Origin: an uncultured Bacteroidales bacterium
Lineage (GTDB): Bacteria; Bacteroidota; Bacteroidia; Bacteroidales; UBA932
Assembly (NCBI GenBank): GCA_934691625.1
Contig: CAKUTA010000005.1
Coordinates: 1-64,000, forward strand
Length of the DNA stretch: 64,000 nucleotides
Reading direction: 5' to 3'
Shown: positions 18,641 through 27,949 of the stretch, one piece after another
Position numbering within the stretch: position 1 is the stretch's first letter
Layout: every line of letters starts with the position of its first letter
Made by a program: the position numbers and the translations under genes
The notes under the pieces: generated by a model
The model's database searches: none
Seen by the model: only the letters and a program-made list of their open reading frames with translations
What the model was told of the DNA's origin: nothing

Positions 18641-19666
18641 ATATTCCAGATGCTTGAGAATCTGCTCGACAAATCCTGGTCCCTCATATATGAATCCGCT
18701 GTAGATCTCGATCAGGGATGCACCGGCGTCAAGCATTTCTGCTGCCTGCTCCGGTGTCATGATGCCTCCAACGCCGACAATAGGCAACTTGCCTCCTGTC
18801 TTTTCGTGAATGTACCGCACCATTTCCAGATTCTTCTTGTATAGAGGGGCTCCTGACATGCCTCCCTTGCCGATTTCATCGATCCTGCTCTGAGGAATCG
18901 TCAGGCCGTCCCTGGTTCTGGTTGTATTGCCGGCTATGACACCGTCTATGCCCGAAATCATGGCATAATCAAGAATCTCATCTATCTGGGCATGTGCCAG
19001 ATCCGGCGAAAGCTTCAGCAATATAGGCTTGTATGCGTCAAAACCGGTCCTCATGTTCAGCATCCCGTCCATTATGTCCGACAGGCTGCTGACAGCCTGG
19101 AGGCTCGTAAGCCCCTCTACATTAGGGCATGATATGTTTACAACGAACATATCGACAAAATCATATAGAAGGGAAAATGCTGTCTTGTAGTCCTCTGCTA
19201 CCTGATCTCCGTGCGATGAGGAATTCGGGGCAATGTTGCCAGCCACAATCACTTCAGGATGCTCCTTGTTCAGGTTCTTTATGGCACTGGACACGCCGTT
19301 ATTGTTTATGCCCATCCTGTTGATTATCGCATTGTCCTTCACGACTCTGAATAGCCGTGGTTTAGGGTTTCCAGGCTGAGGCTTTGCCGTCAGGGAACCT
19401 ATTTCAACAAAGCCGAAACCGAAGTCCGACAATTCGTTATAGCATTCGCCATTCTTGTCCAGGCCACCTGCCAGTCCAACAGGGTTAGGAAAACGGATGC
19501 CGAACACTTCTTTGGACAGGCATTTGTGGTCTCGCTTGAACAGCAGCCTGATAATGCTTCTGCCAAATGGAACAGCCCCAGCGATCTTGAGCATTTTCAT
19601 TGTAATCTGGTGGGCTGTCTCAGCATTGAACTTGAACAGGATTGGTCTGATGAAAGTCTTGTACAT
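18620..19666 (-). CDS. pyrD: Dihydroorotate dehydrogenase (class 2-like)
   Basis: It oxidises dihydroorotate to orotate in pyrimidine synthesis. The 348-aa product has the N-terminal helical extension of membrane-associated class 2 enzymes (TFIRPILFKF through the FGRSIIRLLF segment). FMN-binding motifs include GLAGGLDKNGE, EIGSLTAKPQPGNPKPR and VGVGGI. The catalytic loop reads NISCPNVEGL, where class 2 enzymes usually have Ser and class 1 enzymes have Cys. The last six codons and the TGA come from repeat R3. A TATCTTTG-like -7 box is on the minus strand near 19688-19695. Confidence 0.93.
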   Translation of the reverse strand: MYKTFIRPILFKFNAETAHQITMKMLKIAGAVPFGRSIIRLLFKRDHKCLSKEVFGIRFPNPVGLAGGLDKNGECYNELSDFGFGFVEIGSLTAKPQPGNPKPRLFRVVKDNAIINRMGINNNGVSSAIKNLNKEHPEVIVAGNIAPNSSSHGDQVAEDYKTAFSLLYDFVDMFVVNISCPNVEGLTSLQAVSSLSDIMDGMLNMRTGFDAYKPILLKLSPDLAHAQIDEILDYAMISGIDGVIAGNTTRTRDGLTIPQSRIDEIGKGGMSGAPLYKKNLEMVRYIHEKTGGKLPIVGVGGIMTPEQAAEMLDAGASLIEIYSGFIYEGPGFVEQILKHLEYKEAVLK

Positions 19667-19764
19667 AAATATAATCTAATATGTACACAAAGATAGTGAA
19701 ATCCTGGAATCTGCCTTGAAATATTTAAAGCAGCAGGCCGTTTAAGCTGTTTTAGGACAGACTG

Positions 19765-20262
19765 CTACTTTATTTCAATGAAAGTATTATCATCGTAAAA
19801 CACTACAATTTTAGTTATTTTTCTTTGATTATCAGACGTTTGAGTGGCTGTGTCCTCCACGCTTGACTGCTGTGTGGCTTGCGTATTCCGCTGGTCGGTA
19901 CGTGGCTGTTGCTGAATATTCGATTCTCGCGGGGTTTCCACGGTCTGCTGTGCGGACAGTTTGCCGGTCTCTGGCAAATCCACAGCACTGAACAAATCTG
20001 CCGGAAGCTGTTCCGCTTTACGGCTTTCTTCGCGCACTGCATTCTTGTACATTTTCCCGGTACCGTTCAGAAGCCATTCGATGTTCAGGTTGGGGTAGTG
20101 TTTCAGCATATTGTTAAGAAAGTCCCAGCCGGGCTTATTTCTCCCGGCTAGAATATGGGAGACACTCGCCCTCGCGACATCTATGGTGTCGGCGAACTGC
20201 GACTGCGAAATATTTTCGGCAGCAAGAAATTGTTCCAGTCGTGTGTTCATATTTCTAAACAT
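19765..20262 (-). CDS. XRE-family helix-turn-helix regulator
   Basis: The product is up to 165 aa, with MNTRLEQFLA (start at 20250) an alternative 4 codons in. Residues about 5-65 form a lambda-repressor-like domain, with ISQSQFADTIDVARASVSHILAGRNKPG as the helix-turn-helix. The middle is rich in Gln, Thr and Ser and looks unstructured, and the end ITKIVVFYDDNTFIEI is a short conserved tail seen in Bacteroidetes XRE proteins. It faces away from queA across an unusually long AT-rich gap that may hold its operator. Confidence 0.85.
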   Translation of the reverse strand: MFRNMNTRLEQFLAAENISQSQFADTIDVARASVSHILAGRNKPGWDFLNNMLKHYPNLNIEWLLNGTGKMYKNAVREESRKAEQLPADLFSAVDLPETGKLSAQQTVETPRESNIQQQPRTDQRNTQATQQSSVEDTATQTSDNQRKITKIVVFYDDNTFIEIK

Positions 20263-20707
20263 TGGTTTTACAAATGTAGTAACAATATTTTAAACAGGCA
20301 AACATGTGTCACTGTTACATAAGTAACCACCGAATAGGGAAGTGTAGATAATTTAATAATGGTATATAAAATTAACTATATATCATATAATATAAAATAT
20401 TAATATATAGATATATGGCGCAGGATGTTAACATGTTTTTAGCACGTACTGGCAGTATAGACTCTGAATTTACAGCTTTCTTATGTATAAAATATGTAGA
20501 TTAGTGTGTATAATAAATTGATTTTTTGGCAACTAGCTACATTATATATGTATTATAATTTTTTCTTATTTTACATTTATTACAGTGTATAAAAGTAATC
20601 GGATTTCAGTGTTCACTTTTGTGTAATTTACAATATTGTACAAGTGTGGACATTTGTAATTAGAAAACAATGTTACATGTGTACACATCTTGTGAGCTAC
20701 AGATTAG
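20263..20707. other. AT-rich intergenic region with palindromic sites
   Basis: No gene is seen in this stretch. It is very AT-rich (a TATA-only run near 20380-20415) and contains ATGTGTACACAT at 20677-20688, a perfect 12-bp palindrome. Several TGTTAC/TGTNAA-type words lie nearby at 20310, 20628 and 20671. It separates the divergent XRE regulator and queA. Confidence 0.5.
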
Positions 20708-20739
20708 TTTCAATATCTCGCATTAACAATGTAATTTTG
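20708..20739 (+). promoter_or_regulatory. Promoter for queA
   Basis: TTTC at 20708-20711 and TAATTTTG at 20732-20739 are spaced 20 bp apart. This is close to the Bacteroidetes -33/-7 pattern and lies 23 bp before the queA start. Confidence 0.5.
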
Positions 20740-20762
20740 CATCAGAAAAAAGATATTGGAAT

Positions 20763-21974
20763 ATGATACCTGACATACGTATTGAAGATTATAACTACCA
20801 TCTTCCAGATGAGCGGATAGCCAAATACCCTCTTGCCGAGCGTGATTCCTCCAAGCTTCTAAGATATCGTGACGGCAAGGTCGATGAATTTGTTTTCAGA
20901 CAGATTCCTGAACTGCTGCCTTCTGAATCTGTAATGGTATTCAACGATACTAAAGTTGTTCCGGCAAGGCTGCATTTTGTGCGCCCGACAGGTGCCCGTA
21001 TAGAGATATTCTGTCTGCAGCCGGTATCACCTGAAGAATACAACTTGTCATTCGCCTCTAACGGGACTTGCTCATGGAAATGTGTCATCGGGAATGCCAA
21101 GAAATGGAAAGGCGACATCCTGGATCTGTATAACCCTGAAATGGATGCTGAAATATCCTCTCTGGCTATGAAGGCACGTCTGCTTTCGCGTGATGGCGAG
21201 ACCGGGATTGTAGAGTTCTCGTGGTCGGGAGGGCTTCCTTTTTCACGGGTGCTGGAGTTGTGCGGGACAATCCCTATTCCTCCATATCTTAACAGGGAAA
21301 GCGAGGAGATTGACAGTGAGCGGTATCAGACACTTTATGCACGGTTCCGCGGTTCTGTTGCTGCCCCTACTGCGGGGCTGCATTTCACTCAGCATGTGCT
21401 GGACGAAATTAAAAACAAGGGCATTGACATGGAGACGGTCTGCCTGCATGTCGGTGCCGGCACCTTCCTTCCTGTGAAGAATTCCGAGGTTGCGAAGCAT
21501 CCTATGCACCGGGAGCCGTTTGTGGTCACATTGGATTTCCTTAAAGATCTCAGGCATTCGGGTAAAACGGTGATTGCCGTGGGCACTACATCTGTAAGGA
21601 CATTGGAGTCTCTTTATTATATAGGTGTATCATGCATCGAGAAGGGGGCACCTGAGGATGTGGATCAATGGGCTCCTTATGCCAGGGAGTACAAGTGGAG
21701 CACGGAAGATGCTCTGGATGCGATAATCAGCTATATGGAGGAATATTCCATGAACAGCCTGTGCGCAGGCACACGTATCATAATCGTCCCTGGATTCAAG
21801 TTCAGGATTGTAGATATGCTCGTGACAAATTTCCATCAGCCTGAGAGTACTTTGATATTGCTGGTGTCCGCGTTTGTCGGAGGCGACTGGAGACGCATCT
21901 ACGACTATGCGCTTTCGCATGGTTTCCGCTTCCTGAGCTATGGGGACAGCTCCTTGCTGTTCCGGCGGCAATAA
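20763..21974 (+). CDS. queA: tRNA preQ1(34) S-adenosylmethionine ribosyltransferase-isomerase
   Basis: QueA transfers and isomerises the ribose of SAM onto preQ1 at tRNA position 34 to make epoxyqueuosine. Conserved stretches are YHLPDERIAKYPL at the start, VFNDTKVVPARL, the SVAAPTAGLHFT segment near 200, and MLVTNFHQPESTLILLVSAFVG near 360. At 403 aa it is slightly longer than the usual 340-350, with the extra residues spread through the middle. It stands alone, with a promoter just upstream. Confidence 0.93.
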   Translation: MIPDIRIEDYNYHLPDERIAKYPLAERDSSKLLRYRDGKVDEFVFRQIPELLPSESVMVFNDTKVVPARLHFVRPTGARIEIFCLQPVSPEEYNLSFASNGTCSWKCVIGNAKKWKGDILDLYNPEMDAEISSLAMKARLLSRDGETGIVEFSWSGGLPFSRVLELCGTIPIPPYLNRESEEIDSERYQTLYARFRGSVAAPTAGLHFTQHVLDEIKNKGIDMETVCLHVGAGTFLPVKNSEVAKHPMHREPFVVTLDFLKDLRHSGKTVIAVGTTSVRTLESLYYIGVSCIEKGAPEDVDQWAPYAREYKWSTEDALDAIISYMEEYSMNSLCAGTRIIIVPGFKFRIVDMLVTNFHQPESTLILLVSAFVGGDWRRIYDYALSHGFRFLSYGDSSLLFRRQ

Positions 21975-21989
21975 GGTATAGTGCCGAGT

Positions 21990-22021
21990 TTTGGACATTA
22001 GCACCTTTTTTACTAGATTTG
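21990..22021 (+). promoter_or_regulatory. Promoter for the acyltransferase gene
   Basis: TTTG at 21990-21993 and TAGATTTG at 22014-22021 are separated by 20 bp, an exact match to both Bacteroidetes boxes, 55 bp upstream of the start codon. Confidence 0.6.
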
Positions 22022-22075
22022 CGACAAGTTTCCGTTTTTTTTTGAACGGGGATGCATTGAAATATACGTTAGATT

Positions 22076-23245
22076 ATGAGTGAAGAAATCAACGAATTCG
22101 ACATCAGCCCTTATACAGATGAAGAGGCGGTCGAAGCGTTAGGAAAGCTTGCAGACCATCCGGCTGTGCTGGAAGTGTCCAAGGCTATTTTCCCTGACGA
22201 GAAGCCGGAATTTCTCCGGACAGTGCTGAAAAGCGTCAGGAGCATAGATGAGTTCCAGATTCTGGTGATGAACAAGGCCATCGAATGGGTGCTGTCAACG
22301 ACTGCCCATAACTTTTCATACGATGGCATTGCTAATATAAAGAAGATAGACGGGAAATTCCTCGCGATGTCAAACCATCGTGACATTATCCTTGATCCTG
22401 CCATCACACAGGTGGTTCTGTACAGGAACGGAATACCGATGACTGAAATTGCCGTAGGAAGCAATCTCCTGTCCAACAAATACGTGGAGTATCTTATCCG
22501 CTCCAACAGGATGATCAAGGTTATCCGCGGGATCAATGCCCGTCAGCTTTACCTGTCATCACAGGTTCTGTCGAAGTACATACGTGACGGCATCACGTCG
22601 GGAAAGAGCTCCATCTGGATTGCTCAGCGTGAAGGAAGGGCGAAGGATGGGATTGACACCACGGAGCAGGGACTTCTCAAGATGCTGGATATGAGCGGAA
22701 CGAAGGATTTCACATCGAACTTCGAGGAGCTGCACATTGTTCCATTGAGCATTTCCTACGAGTATGAACCGTGCGATATCCTGAAAGCGCGTGAGCTTCT
22801 TATCTCCAGGACACAGAAATATGAGAAAGGCCCGAAGGAGGATCTTGTAAGCATCATGACCGGCATTGAGCAGCAGAAGGGCAACATCCATCTGAATATC
22901 GGGGAGCCGCTGACGCACGATGAGATTCTTGCGGCATCATATTGTACCAAGAATGACCGCTATCAGGCTATCCGCCATGCAGTGGATGTCAGGATCATTG
23001 ACGGCTATAAGCTTTGGAAGACAAACTATATCGGCTATGACATGGCGAACCATAGCTACAAGTATAGTGAGCTATATACGCCTGAAGACGTGGAGCAGTT
23101 CACAAGCTATGTCGAGCATCAGCTTGACAAGGTCGAGAAATCGCTATGCCGTGCAGATCTTAGGGACATCTTCCTGCGAATCTACGGAAACCCTGTATTG
23201 AGCAAGGAAAAGCTGGCGGAGGAACTTGCCGCCAGGCAGCAATAG
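22076..23245 (+). CDS. PlsC-type acyltransferase
   Basis: A 389-aa protein with a phospholipid/glycerol acyltransferase core. FLAMSNHRDIILDPAI near residue 100 is the catalytic His-x4-Asp region, and IWIAQREGRAKDGID near 182 is the acyl-acceptor-binding motif. Long N- and C-terminal parts flank the core, and no clear membrane helix is seen. The acyl acceptor could be lysophosphatidate or another lipid. It ends in a bidirectional terminator shared with the convergent MscS gene. Confidence 0.82.
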   Translation: MSEEINEFDISPYTDEEAVEALGKLADHPAVLEVSKAIFPDEKPEFLRTVLKSVRSIDEFQILVMNKAIEWVLSTTAHNFSYDGIANIKKIDGKFLAMSNHRDIILDPAITQVVLYRNGIPMTEIAVGSNLLSNKYVEYLIRSNRMIKVIRGINARQLYLSSQVLSKYIRDGITSGKSSIWIAQREGRAKDGIDTTEQGLLKMLDMSGTKDFTSNFEELHIVPLSISYEYEPCDILKARELLISRTQKYEKGPKEDLVSIMTGIEQQKGNIHLNIGEPLTHDEILAASYCTKNDRYQAIRHAVDVRIIDGYKLWKTNYIGYDMANHSYKYSELYTPEDVEQFTSYVEHQLDKVEKSLCRADLRDIFLRIYGNPVLSKEKLAEELAARQQ

Positions 23246-23249
23246 AAAC

Positions 23250-23287
23250 AAAAAAAGGAGCAATTGATTGAATTGCTCCTTTTTTTG
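23250..23287. terminator. Bidirectional terminator
   Basis: GGAGCAATT and AATTGCTCC pair around a 5-nt loop with an A-run before and a T-run after. It lies between two convergent genes. Confidence 0.88.
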
Positions 23288-23288
23288 T

Positions 23289-24200
23289 TTATCTCATGTG
23301 CACATCCATCTGCGGGAACGGGAAGCTGATGCCTTGCTTCGGCAGTTCTGTAAATATGGCCTCATTTATATCATACATGACGTTCCAGTAGTCCACTGTC
23401 TGTACCCAGCCTTTCATTATGTATTCCACAGAGCTGTCTTTCAGAGAATTGAGGGCAACAAACGGATCTGCCGCACCTTCTGTTGATGAATTAAGTATCC
23501 GTGGATCTGATTTCATCAGCGACATCAGCACTTCTTTCACTTTGGCATTGTCTGAACTATAATCGACATCCACCAGCCATTCCAGGCGGTTGACTTTACG
23601 CTCGAAATAGTTCTTTATGTTGCCGTTGGACAAGGCTCCGTTCGGTAGGATAATCGTCTTGTTGTCGAAGGTCCTCAGCTTCGTGCTGACAATATTTACT
23701 TCACTGACAATTCCGGAAAAGCCTAAAGCATCGATGTAGTCTCCAGCCTTGAAAGGTCTGAACAGCAATATCATTATGCCACCTGCGAAATTCTGGACTG
23801 TACCGCTCAGCGCCATGCCGATGGCCATACCTCCGGCAGCAAGCAGGGCTGCAATGGAGGTGGTATTTATACCCAGAGTGCCGATGGTCACAATGATTAG
23901 GAGTATTGTCAATGTGATTGTCACCAGGCTTGTTACAAATGATGACAATGTCTTCTCCGTATGCTTCCTCTCGAAAATACGGTGCAGAATCAGCTTTACA
24001 CGCTTTATGAGCCATGCCCCGATGGCATATATGGCAATGGCTGCCAGCACCTTGATACCGAAACCTATGGCATCCCGCAGAAGATCCTGAAGGAACTGGT
24101 CAGGGTTCGTGACTATTTCCTTTGCTATGTTCTCTATTGCGACTCTTGCAGTATCTGCATTGAATCCGCTGGAGTCTATCGGCATTTTCGGTACTGGCAT
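23289..24200 (-). CDS. Small-conductance mechanosensitive channel (MscS family)
   Basis: This inner-membrane channel should open under membrane tension to release solutes. The 303-aa product has three hydrophobic segments (about 45-65, 83-105 and 110-140). The third holds the glycine/alanine-rich pore helix AALLAAGGMAIGMALSG. The beta-domain motif FRPFKAGDYI is followed by the usual cytoplasmic vestibule. It starts 12 bp after the stop of the upstream PLP-enzyme gene, so the two may be co-transcribed. Confidence 0.9.
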   Translation of the reverse strand: MPVPKMPIDSSGFNADTARVAIENIAKEIVTNPDQFLQDLLRDAIGFGIKVLAAIAIYAIGAWLIKRVKLILHRIFERKHTEKTLSSFVTSLVTITLTILLIIVTIGTLGINTTSIAALLAAGGMAIGMALSGTVQNFAGGIMILLFRPFKAGDYIDALGFSGIVSEVNIVSTKLRTFDNKTIILPNGALSNGNIKNYFERKVNRLEWLVDVDYSSDNAKVKEVLMSLMKSDPRILNSSTEGAADPFVALNSLKDSSVEYIMKGWVQTVDYWNVMYDINEAIFTELPKQGISFPFPQMDVHMR

Positions 24201-24212
24201 ATCAGATGTTTT

Positions 24213-25493
24213 TTAGAACAGTTTATCTACGGCTGTAATGATTTCCTCAGCTGGGCTGTCCGGATCAATGATGAGGTCAGGCTCCTTGAGCACAAAACCT
24301 TTCTTGGTGGCGTTCAGCATTCCGCCTCCGGTGATGTTCAGCATTACCGTCTCGTCATGCTTCACGATGCCTGCATCCAGAGCCTGCTTAAGGCTGGCTA
24401 CAGCACATGCCGAAGCCGGAAACAGGTCATATCCTTCTGCACTGAAATAGCGTACCACCCAAGATACGATTTCATCATTGGAAACCTTGAACATGTCGCC
24501 GCCGGATTTCTCAAGCACATCAAACAAGCCTCCCGCAAGGCTATATGGCGGTTTTCTATTCGAAAGAACCTTGCCGAGAATCACTTCAGCCTTCTGCCTT
24601 CCTTCTTCAGGAGTCATAGGCACAAGTTCGCGGCTGTGCTTCTTCCATGAATCATACATGATGGTGAAAGGAGCGTTCTGGCTCGCATATATTCTCATCC
24701 TGTTTTCCCCGAAACGTCCGTCTGCGGCAAGCCTCTCGGCATTTTCCCATGCGGCAATAGCACCTGTGCCACTTCCTACAGCTTGGAAATACGCATCAGG
24801 AATGCGTCCGATCACCTCTACCGCAGAAAGTACAGTGGTTCCCATTCCGTCACGCCTTGCGACGTTCTTGGCTCCGCCTTCAGCCATATAGCGTGAATCC
24901 TTGCACAGCTTGTCGCCAAGTGCGATTGCATCATAATAATCCGAACCTGCCGGCGAAGCGATGATCTTTACGCATGGCGAAAGCTTTTTCCTGAACCATA
25001 GGTCGCTGAAATTGTCCAGAGGGACGCAGATGACTATAGGAATATTATTGTCGGAGCAAACCTTGGCGAAAGCACGTGCCGTGTTTCCGGCAGACTGGAC
25101 CACGAGAATGCGCTTGTTGTTCTTAGGCAGTCTTGCACATACAGAGAAAGCTTCCGTCTCCTTGAATGAACATGTCTCCATTCTTGCACCAAGCCTTGGG
25201 CAATAGCCGGAGAATGTGATATATAGATTCTCCATCCCGAGAATGGATGCCAGACCCTTGCTCTTGTAGGTGACGGGCGCATGTGAATGGCGCAGAGGTT
25301 TTCTTATCGGCAGCCAGTCAGCATACCTGTAGAGCCCTTTCATGTCATCCCGTGGAGTGAATTTCGTGTTTTCATATACGGCTCTCACCAGTGAAGGTGA
25401 GGTTGCTTCAGGATCTGCCAGTGTCCAGCCCTCGTCATCGAAGACTCTGCCGGAACCGACATTGAGCAATTTATAATTTGTTGGCTTGAACAT
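24213..25493 (-). CDS. Threonine-synthase-family PLP enzyme, probably cysteate synthase
   Basis: A 426-aa fold-type II PLP enzyme. The phosphate-binding loop is recognisable as SAGNTARAFA near 155 and GSGTGAIAAWE near 235. The PLP lysine is in METCSFKETEA (about K111). Classical threonine synthase has SFKDRG there, and the change to SFKETE is what I recall for cysteate synthase, a paralogue that makes L-cysteate from phosphoserine and sulfite. Cysteate feeds sulfonolipid (capnine) synthesis in some Bacteroidetes. Threonine synthase remains the alternative. No capnine acyltransferase is in this window. Confidence 0.65.
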   Translation of the reverse strand: MFKPTNYKLLNVGSGRVFDDEGWTLADPEATSPSLVRAVYENTKFTPRDDMKGLYRYADWLPIRKPLRHSHAPVTYKSKGLASILGMENLYITFSGYCPRLGARMETCSFKETEAFSVCARLPKNNKRILVVQSAGNTARAFAKVCSDNNIPIVICVPLDNFSDLWFRKKLSPCVKIIASPAGSDYYDAIALGDKLCKDSRYMAEGGAKNVARRDGMGTTVLSAVEVIGRIPDAYFQAVGSGTGAIAAWENAERLAADGRFGENRMRIYASQNAPFTIMYDSWKKHSRELVPMTPEEGRQKAEVILGKVLSNRKPPYSLAGGLFDVLEKSGGDMFKVSNDEIVSWVVRYFSAEGYDLFPASACAVASLKQALDAGIVKHDETVMLNITGGGMLNATKKGFVLKEPDLIIDPDSPAEEIITAVDKLF

Positions 25494-25507
25494 AATTATG
25501 TTTTGGT

Positions 25508-26473
25508 TTAGATTTTACTTGTGATAATCAGCCACGCCATGTAGCATGCCTCCATCAGCAGAAGGAATATTCCGTCTGCACGGTCGAGCTGATTTTTCTT
25601 GAAAGTGTATATGCTTATTGCGATCACCAGGGCGCTGAGAAGTAGCACACCGGCATCCACAAGATTTATTGCGGCGAATGAAAGTGGGTGAATCAATGCA
25701 GAGCCTCCAAGTATGAGCAGAATATTGAAGACATTGGAACCTAGGATATTGCCCAGTGCCAGCTGCCCTTTCTTCTTCGCTGCGGCGACGATGCATGTCG
25801 CGAGTTCCGGCATTGAAGTACCTCCTGCCAGTATGGTTATGGCGATGAACTTGTCGCTGACTCCCATCATCTTGGCGATTTTTGTCGCTGAATCCACGAA
25901 CATCTGTCCACCGACGATAAGTCCTGCGAGCCCTCCAGCGATCATTGTTATTGACAATGCCATGGAAACCTTCCTGGTATCATCTTCCGCCGCATCATCT
26001 TCCGGAGAATCGTAATGGAACGACAGATATAGATATACGGCGAACAGTACCAGGAACAGGGCTCCGTCAAATCTTGTCAATGTGTCTGTCCCGAATCCGA
26101 AGAGCCTATGGGACATTCCGAGGCCTAGAAGCAGGATTGTGACTATGATATTGATAGGAATATCCTTGCGCCGGTTCAGCTTTGTTATTGTCATCGGGCA
26201 GAGGACCGCGGTAATTCCGAGAATCAGTAAAACATTGAATATGTTGGAGCCAATAATGTTTCCTATAGCGATGTCGGCATTGCCTTTTATGGCACCGATG
26301 AAGCTCACGACCATTTCCGGTGCTGATGTCCCCATTCCAACGATGGTCAGTCCAATCACGAAATCACTTATGCCAAGGCGTCTGGCAATGGATGATGAAC
26401 CATCGACAAGCCAGTCGGCACCTTTTACTACTAGGCCGAGGCCTATGAGGAAAATTACAATCTGAAGTATCAT
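25508..26473 (-). CDS. Calcium/sodium antiporter (CaCA family, YrbG-like)
   Basis: The 321-aa protein is almost entirely hydrophobic, with about ten membrane helices. The two alpha-repeats that form the ion site are present: GMGTSAPEM near residue 50 and AGGTSMPELAT near 220. The second half repeats the first in inverted topology, as in CaCA exchangers. It lies between a PLP-enzyme gene and an rRNA methyltransferase gene, all on the minus strand with short gaps. Confidence 0.9.
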   Translation of the reverse strand: MILQIVIFLIGLGLVVKGADWLVDGSSSIARRLGISDFVIGLTIVGMGTSAPEMVVSFIGAIKGNADIAIGNIIGSNIFNVLLILGITAVLCPMTITKLNRRKDIPINIIVTILLLGLGMSHRLFGFGTDTLTRFDGALFLVLFAVYLYLSFHYDSPEDDAAEDDTRKVSMALSITMIAGGLAGLIVGGQMFVDSATKIAKMMGVSDKFIAITILAGGTSMPELATCIVAAAKKKGQLALGNILGSNVFNILLILGGSALIHPLSFAAINLVDAGVLLLSALVIAISIYTFKKNQLDRADGIFLLLMEACYMAWLIITSKI

Positions 26474-26476
26474 TGT

Positions 26477-27943
26477 CTATTCTGTTTTGTCCGTTATGCT
26501 TTCCTGCGCTTTTTCGGAACGCGCCTTTATTTCTTCTTCGGAAAGCCTGCGTAGTGCGCAGACATTCTCTACGTGCATTGTGTGAGGGAACATGTCCACC
26601 GGCTGGACTGCTGTGATGTCATATTTGCCCGACATCATGGCTAGATCCCGAGCCTGTGATGCTGGGTTGCAGCTGACATATACGATTCTCTCAGGTGCCG
26701 CATCCAGGATGACATTCACGACATCGGGGTGCATTCCGGCACGTGGCGGGTCAATGATCATGACTTCCGGCTTCCCGTGCTTTTCGATGAATCCGGCGGT
26801 CAGTATATCTTTCATGTCACCTGCAAAAAATGTGCAGTTGTTGATCCCGTTGGCTGCCGCATTTACATTTGCATCATCGATCGCCTCCTTGACATATTCG
26901 ATTCCGATAACCTTTGAAGCCTTGTCCGAGACAAACTGCGCGATGGTTCCTGTGCCGGTGTACAGGTCATAGACTGTTTCGCTGCCGGTGAGTCCTGCAA
27001 ATTCCTTGGCTACGGAATAAAGCCTGTATGCCTGTTCGCTGTTCGTCTGATAGAATGATTTTGGGCCGATCTTGAATTTCAGGCAGCCCATTGTCTCCCA
27101 TATCGCATCGTCACCTTTGTATAGTACGCAGTCCAGGTCAGCGATCGAATCATTCAGCTTGCTGTTTATCACGTAGTAAAGGGATGTGATTTCCGGAAAT
27201 TCTGCTGCAACAGCATCAAGCATAGGTGCGATTGCAGCGTCATCGTATGCGAAGCTGATGGTGAGCATCACATTGCCAGCCTTGTTGTTGCGGATAATCA
27301 TATTGCGGAGGAATCCTGTATTCTCCCTTATATTATAGAATTCTAGGCCGTGCTTCAGCGCATAGTCCTTTATAAAGAGCCGTATCTTGTTCGATGGCTC
27401 CGGCTGAAGGCAACAATGCTTGATATCCAGCACCTTATCGAAAAATCGTCCGACATGGAATCCCAGCCCTACCTTTTCTTCTGGCGTAATGGCGTCAGGG
27501 TTCTCCTCATTAAAAATCCAGCGTTTGCTGGAGAATGTGAATTCCAGCTTGTTACGGTAATACTGCGTCTTCTCGGAAGGCAGTATCGGCATGATTTCAG
27601 GCACATTCAGATGACCTATCCTGACCAGCTGGTCATACACCTGCTGCTGCTTCGCCTGAAGCTGCAGCGCGTAGGGGAGAGGCTGCCATTTGCAGCCGCC
27701 ACATATCCCGAAATGCTCACAGAATGGCTGCAGCCGATGTTCAGAGGGCTTGACCATTGACAGGATATATCCCTCCATATAGTTCTTCTTCTTTTTTGTG
27801 ACTTTCACATTGACAATGTCACCGGGCACCGCGAACTCCACGAACACCACTGTGCCATCGACATGGGCAAGTGAACGGCCTTCCGCCGCAACAGCCTCAA
27901 TGGTGACATTTTCCAGTATTATTTCCTGCTTTTTCTTTGCCAT
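26477..27943 (-). CDS. rlmD: 23S rRNA (uracil-C5)-methyltransferase, RlmD/TrmA family
   Basis: It likely makes 5-methyluridine in 23S rRNA. The 488-aa product has an N-terminal TRAM domain. A four-cysteine Fe-S cluster is suggested by C75, C81 and C84 in CEHFGICGGC plus a later Cys in HCCLQPE. A Rossmann methyltransferase domain follows, with DLYTGTGTIAQF and DPPRAGMHPD, and the nucleophile is in YVSCNPAS. RlmD versus RlmCD or TrmA specificity cannot be told from sequence. Confidence 0.85.
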   Translation of the reverse strand: MAKKKQEIILENVTIEAVAAEGRSLAHVDGTVVFVEFAVPGDIVNVKVTKKKKNYMEGYILSMVKPSEHRLQPFCEHFGICGGCKWQPLPYALQLQAKQQQVYDQLVRIGHLNVPEIMPILPSEKTQYYRNKLEFTFSSKRWIFNEENPDAITPEEKVGLGFHVGRFFDKVLDIKHCCLQPEPSNKIRLFIKDYALKHGLEFYNIRENTGFLRNMIIRNNKAGNVMLTISFAYDDAAIAPMLDAVAAEFPEITSLYYVINSKLNDSIADLDCVLYKGDDAIWETMGCLKFKIGPKSFYQTNSEQAYRLYSVAKEFAGLTGSETVYDLYTGTGTIAQFVSDKASKVIGIEYVKEAIDDANVNAAANGINNCTFFAGDMKDILTAGFIEKHGKPEVMIIDPPRAGMHPDVVNVILDAAPERIVYVSCNPASQARDLAMMSGKYDITAVQPVDMFPHTMHVENVCALRRLSEEEIKARSEKAQESITDKTE

Positions 27944-27949
27944 AATTAT

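Noticed and set aside
23961..24650. 229-codon plus-strand open frame
   Set aside because: It is antisense to the MscS and PLP-enzyme genes, both of which have clear conserved motifs.
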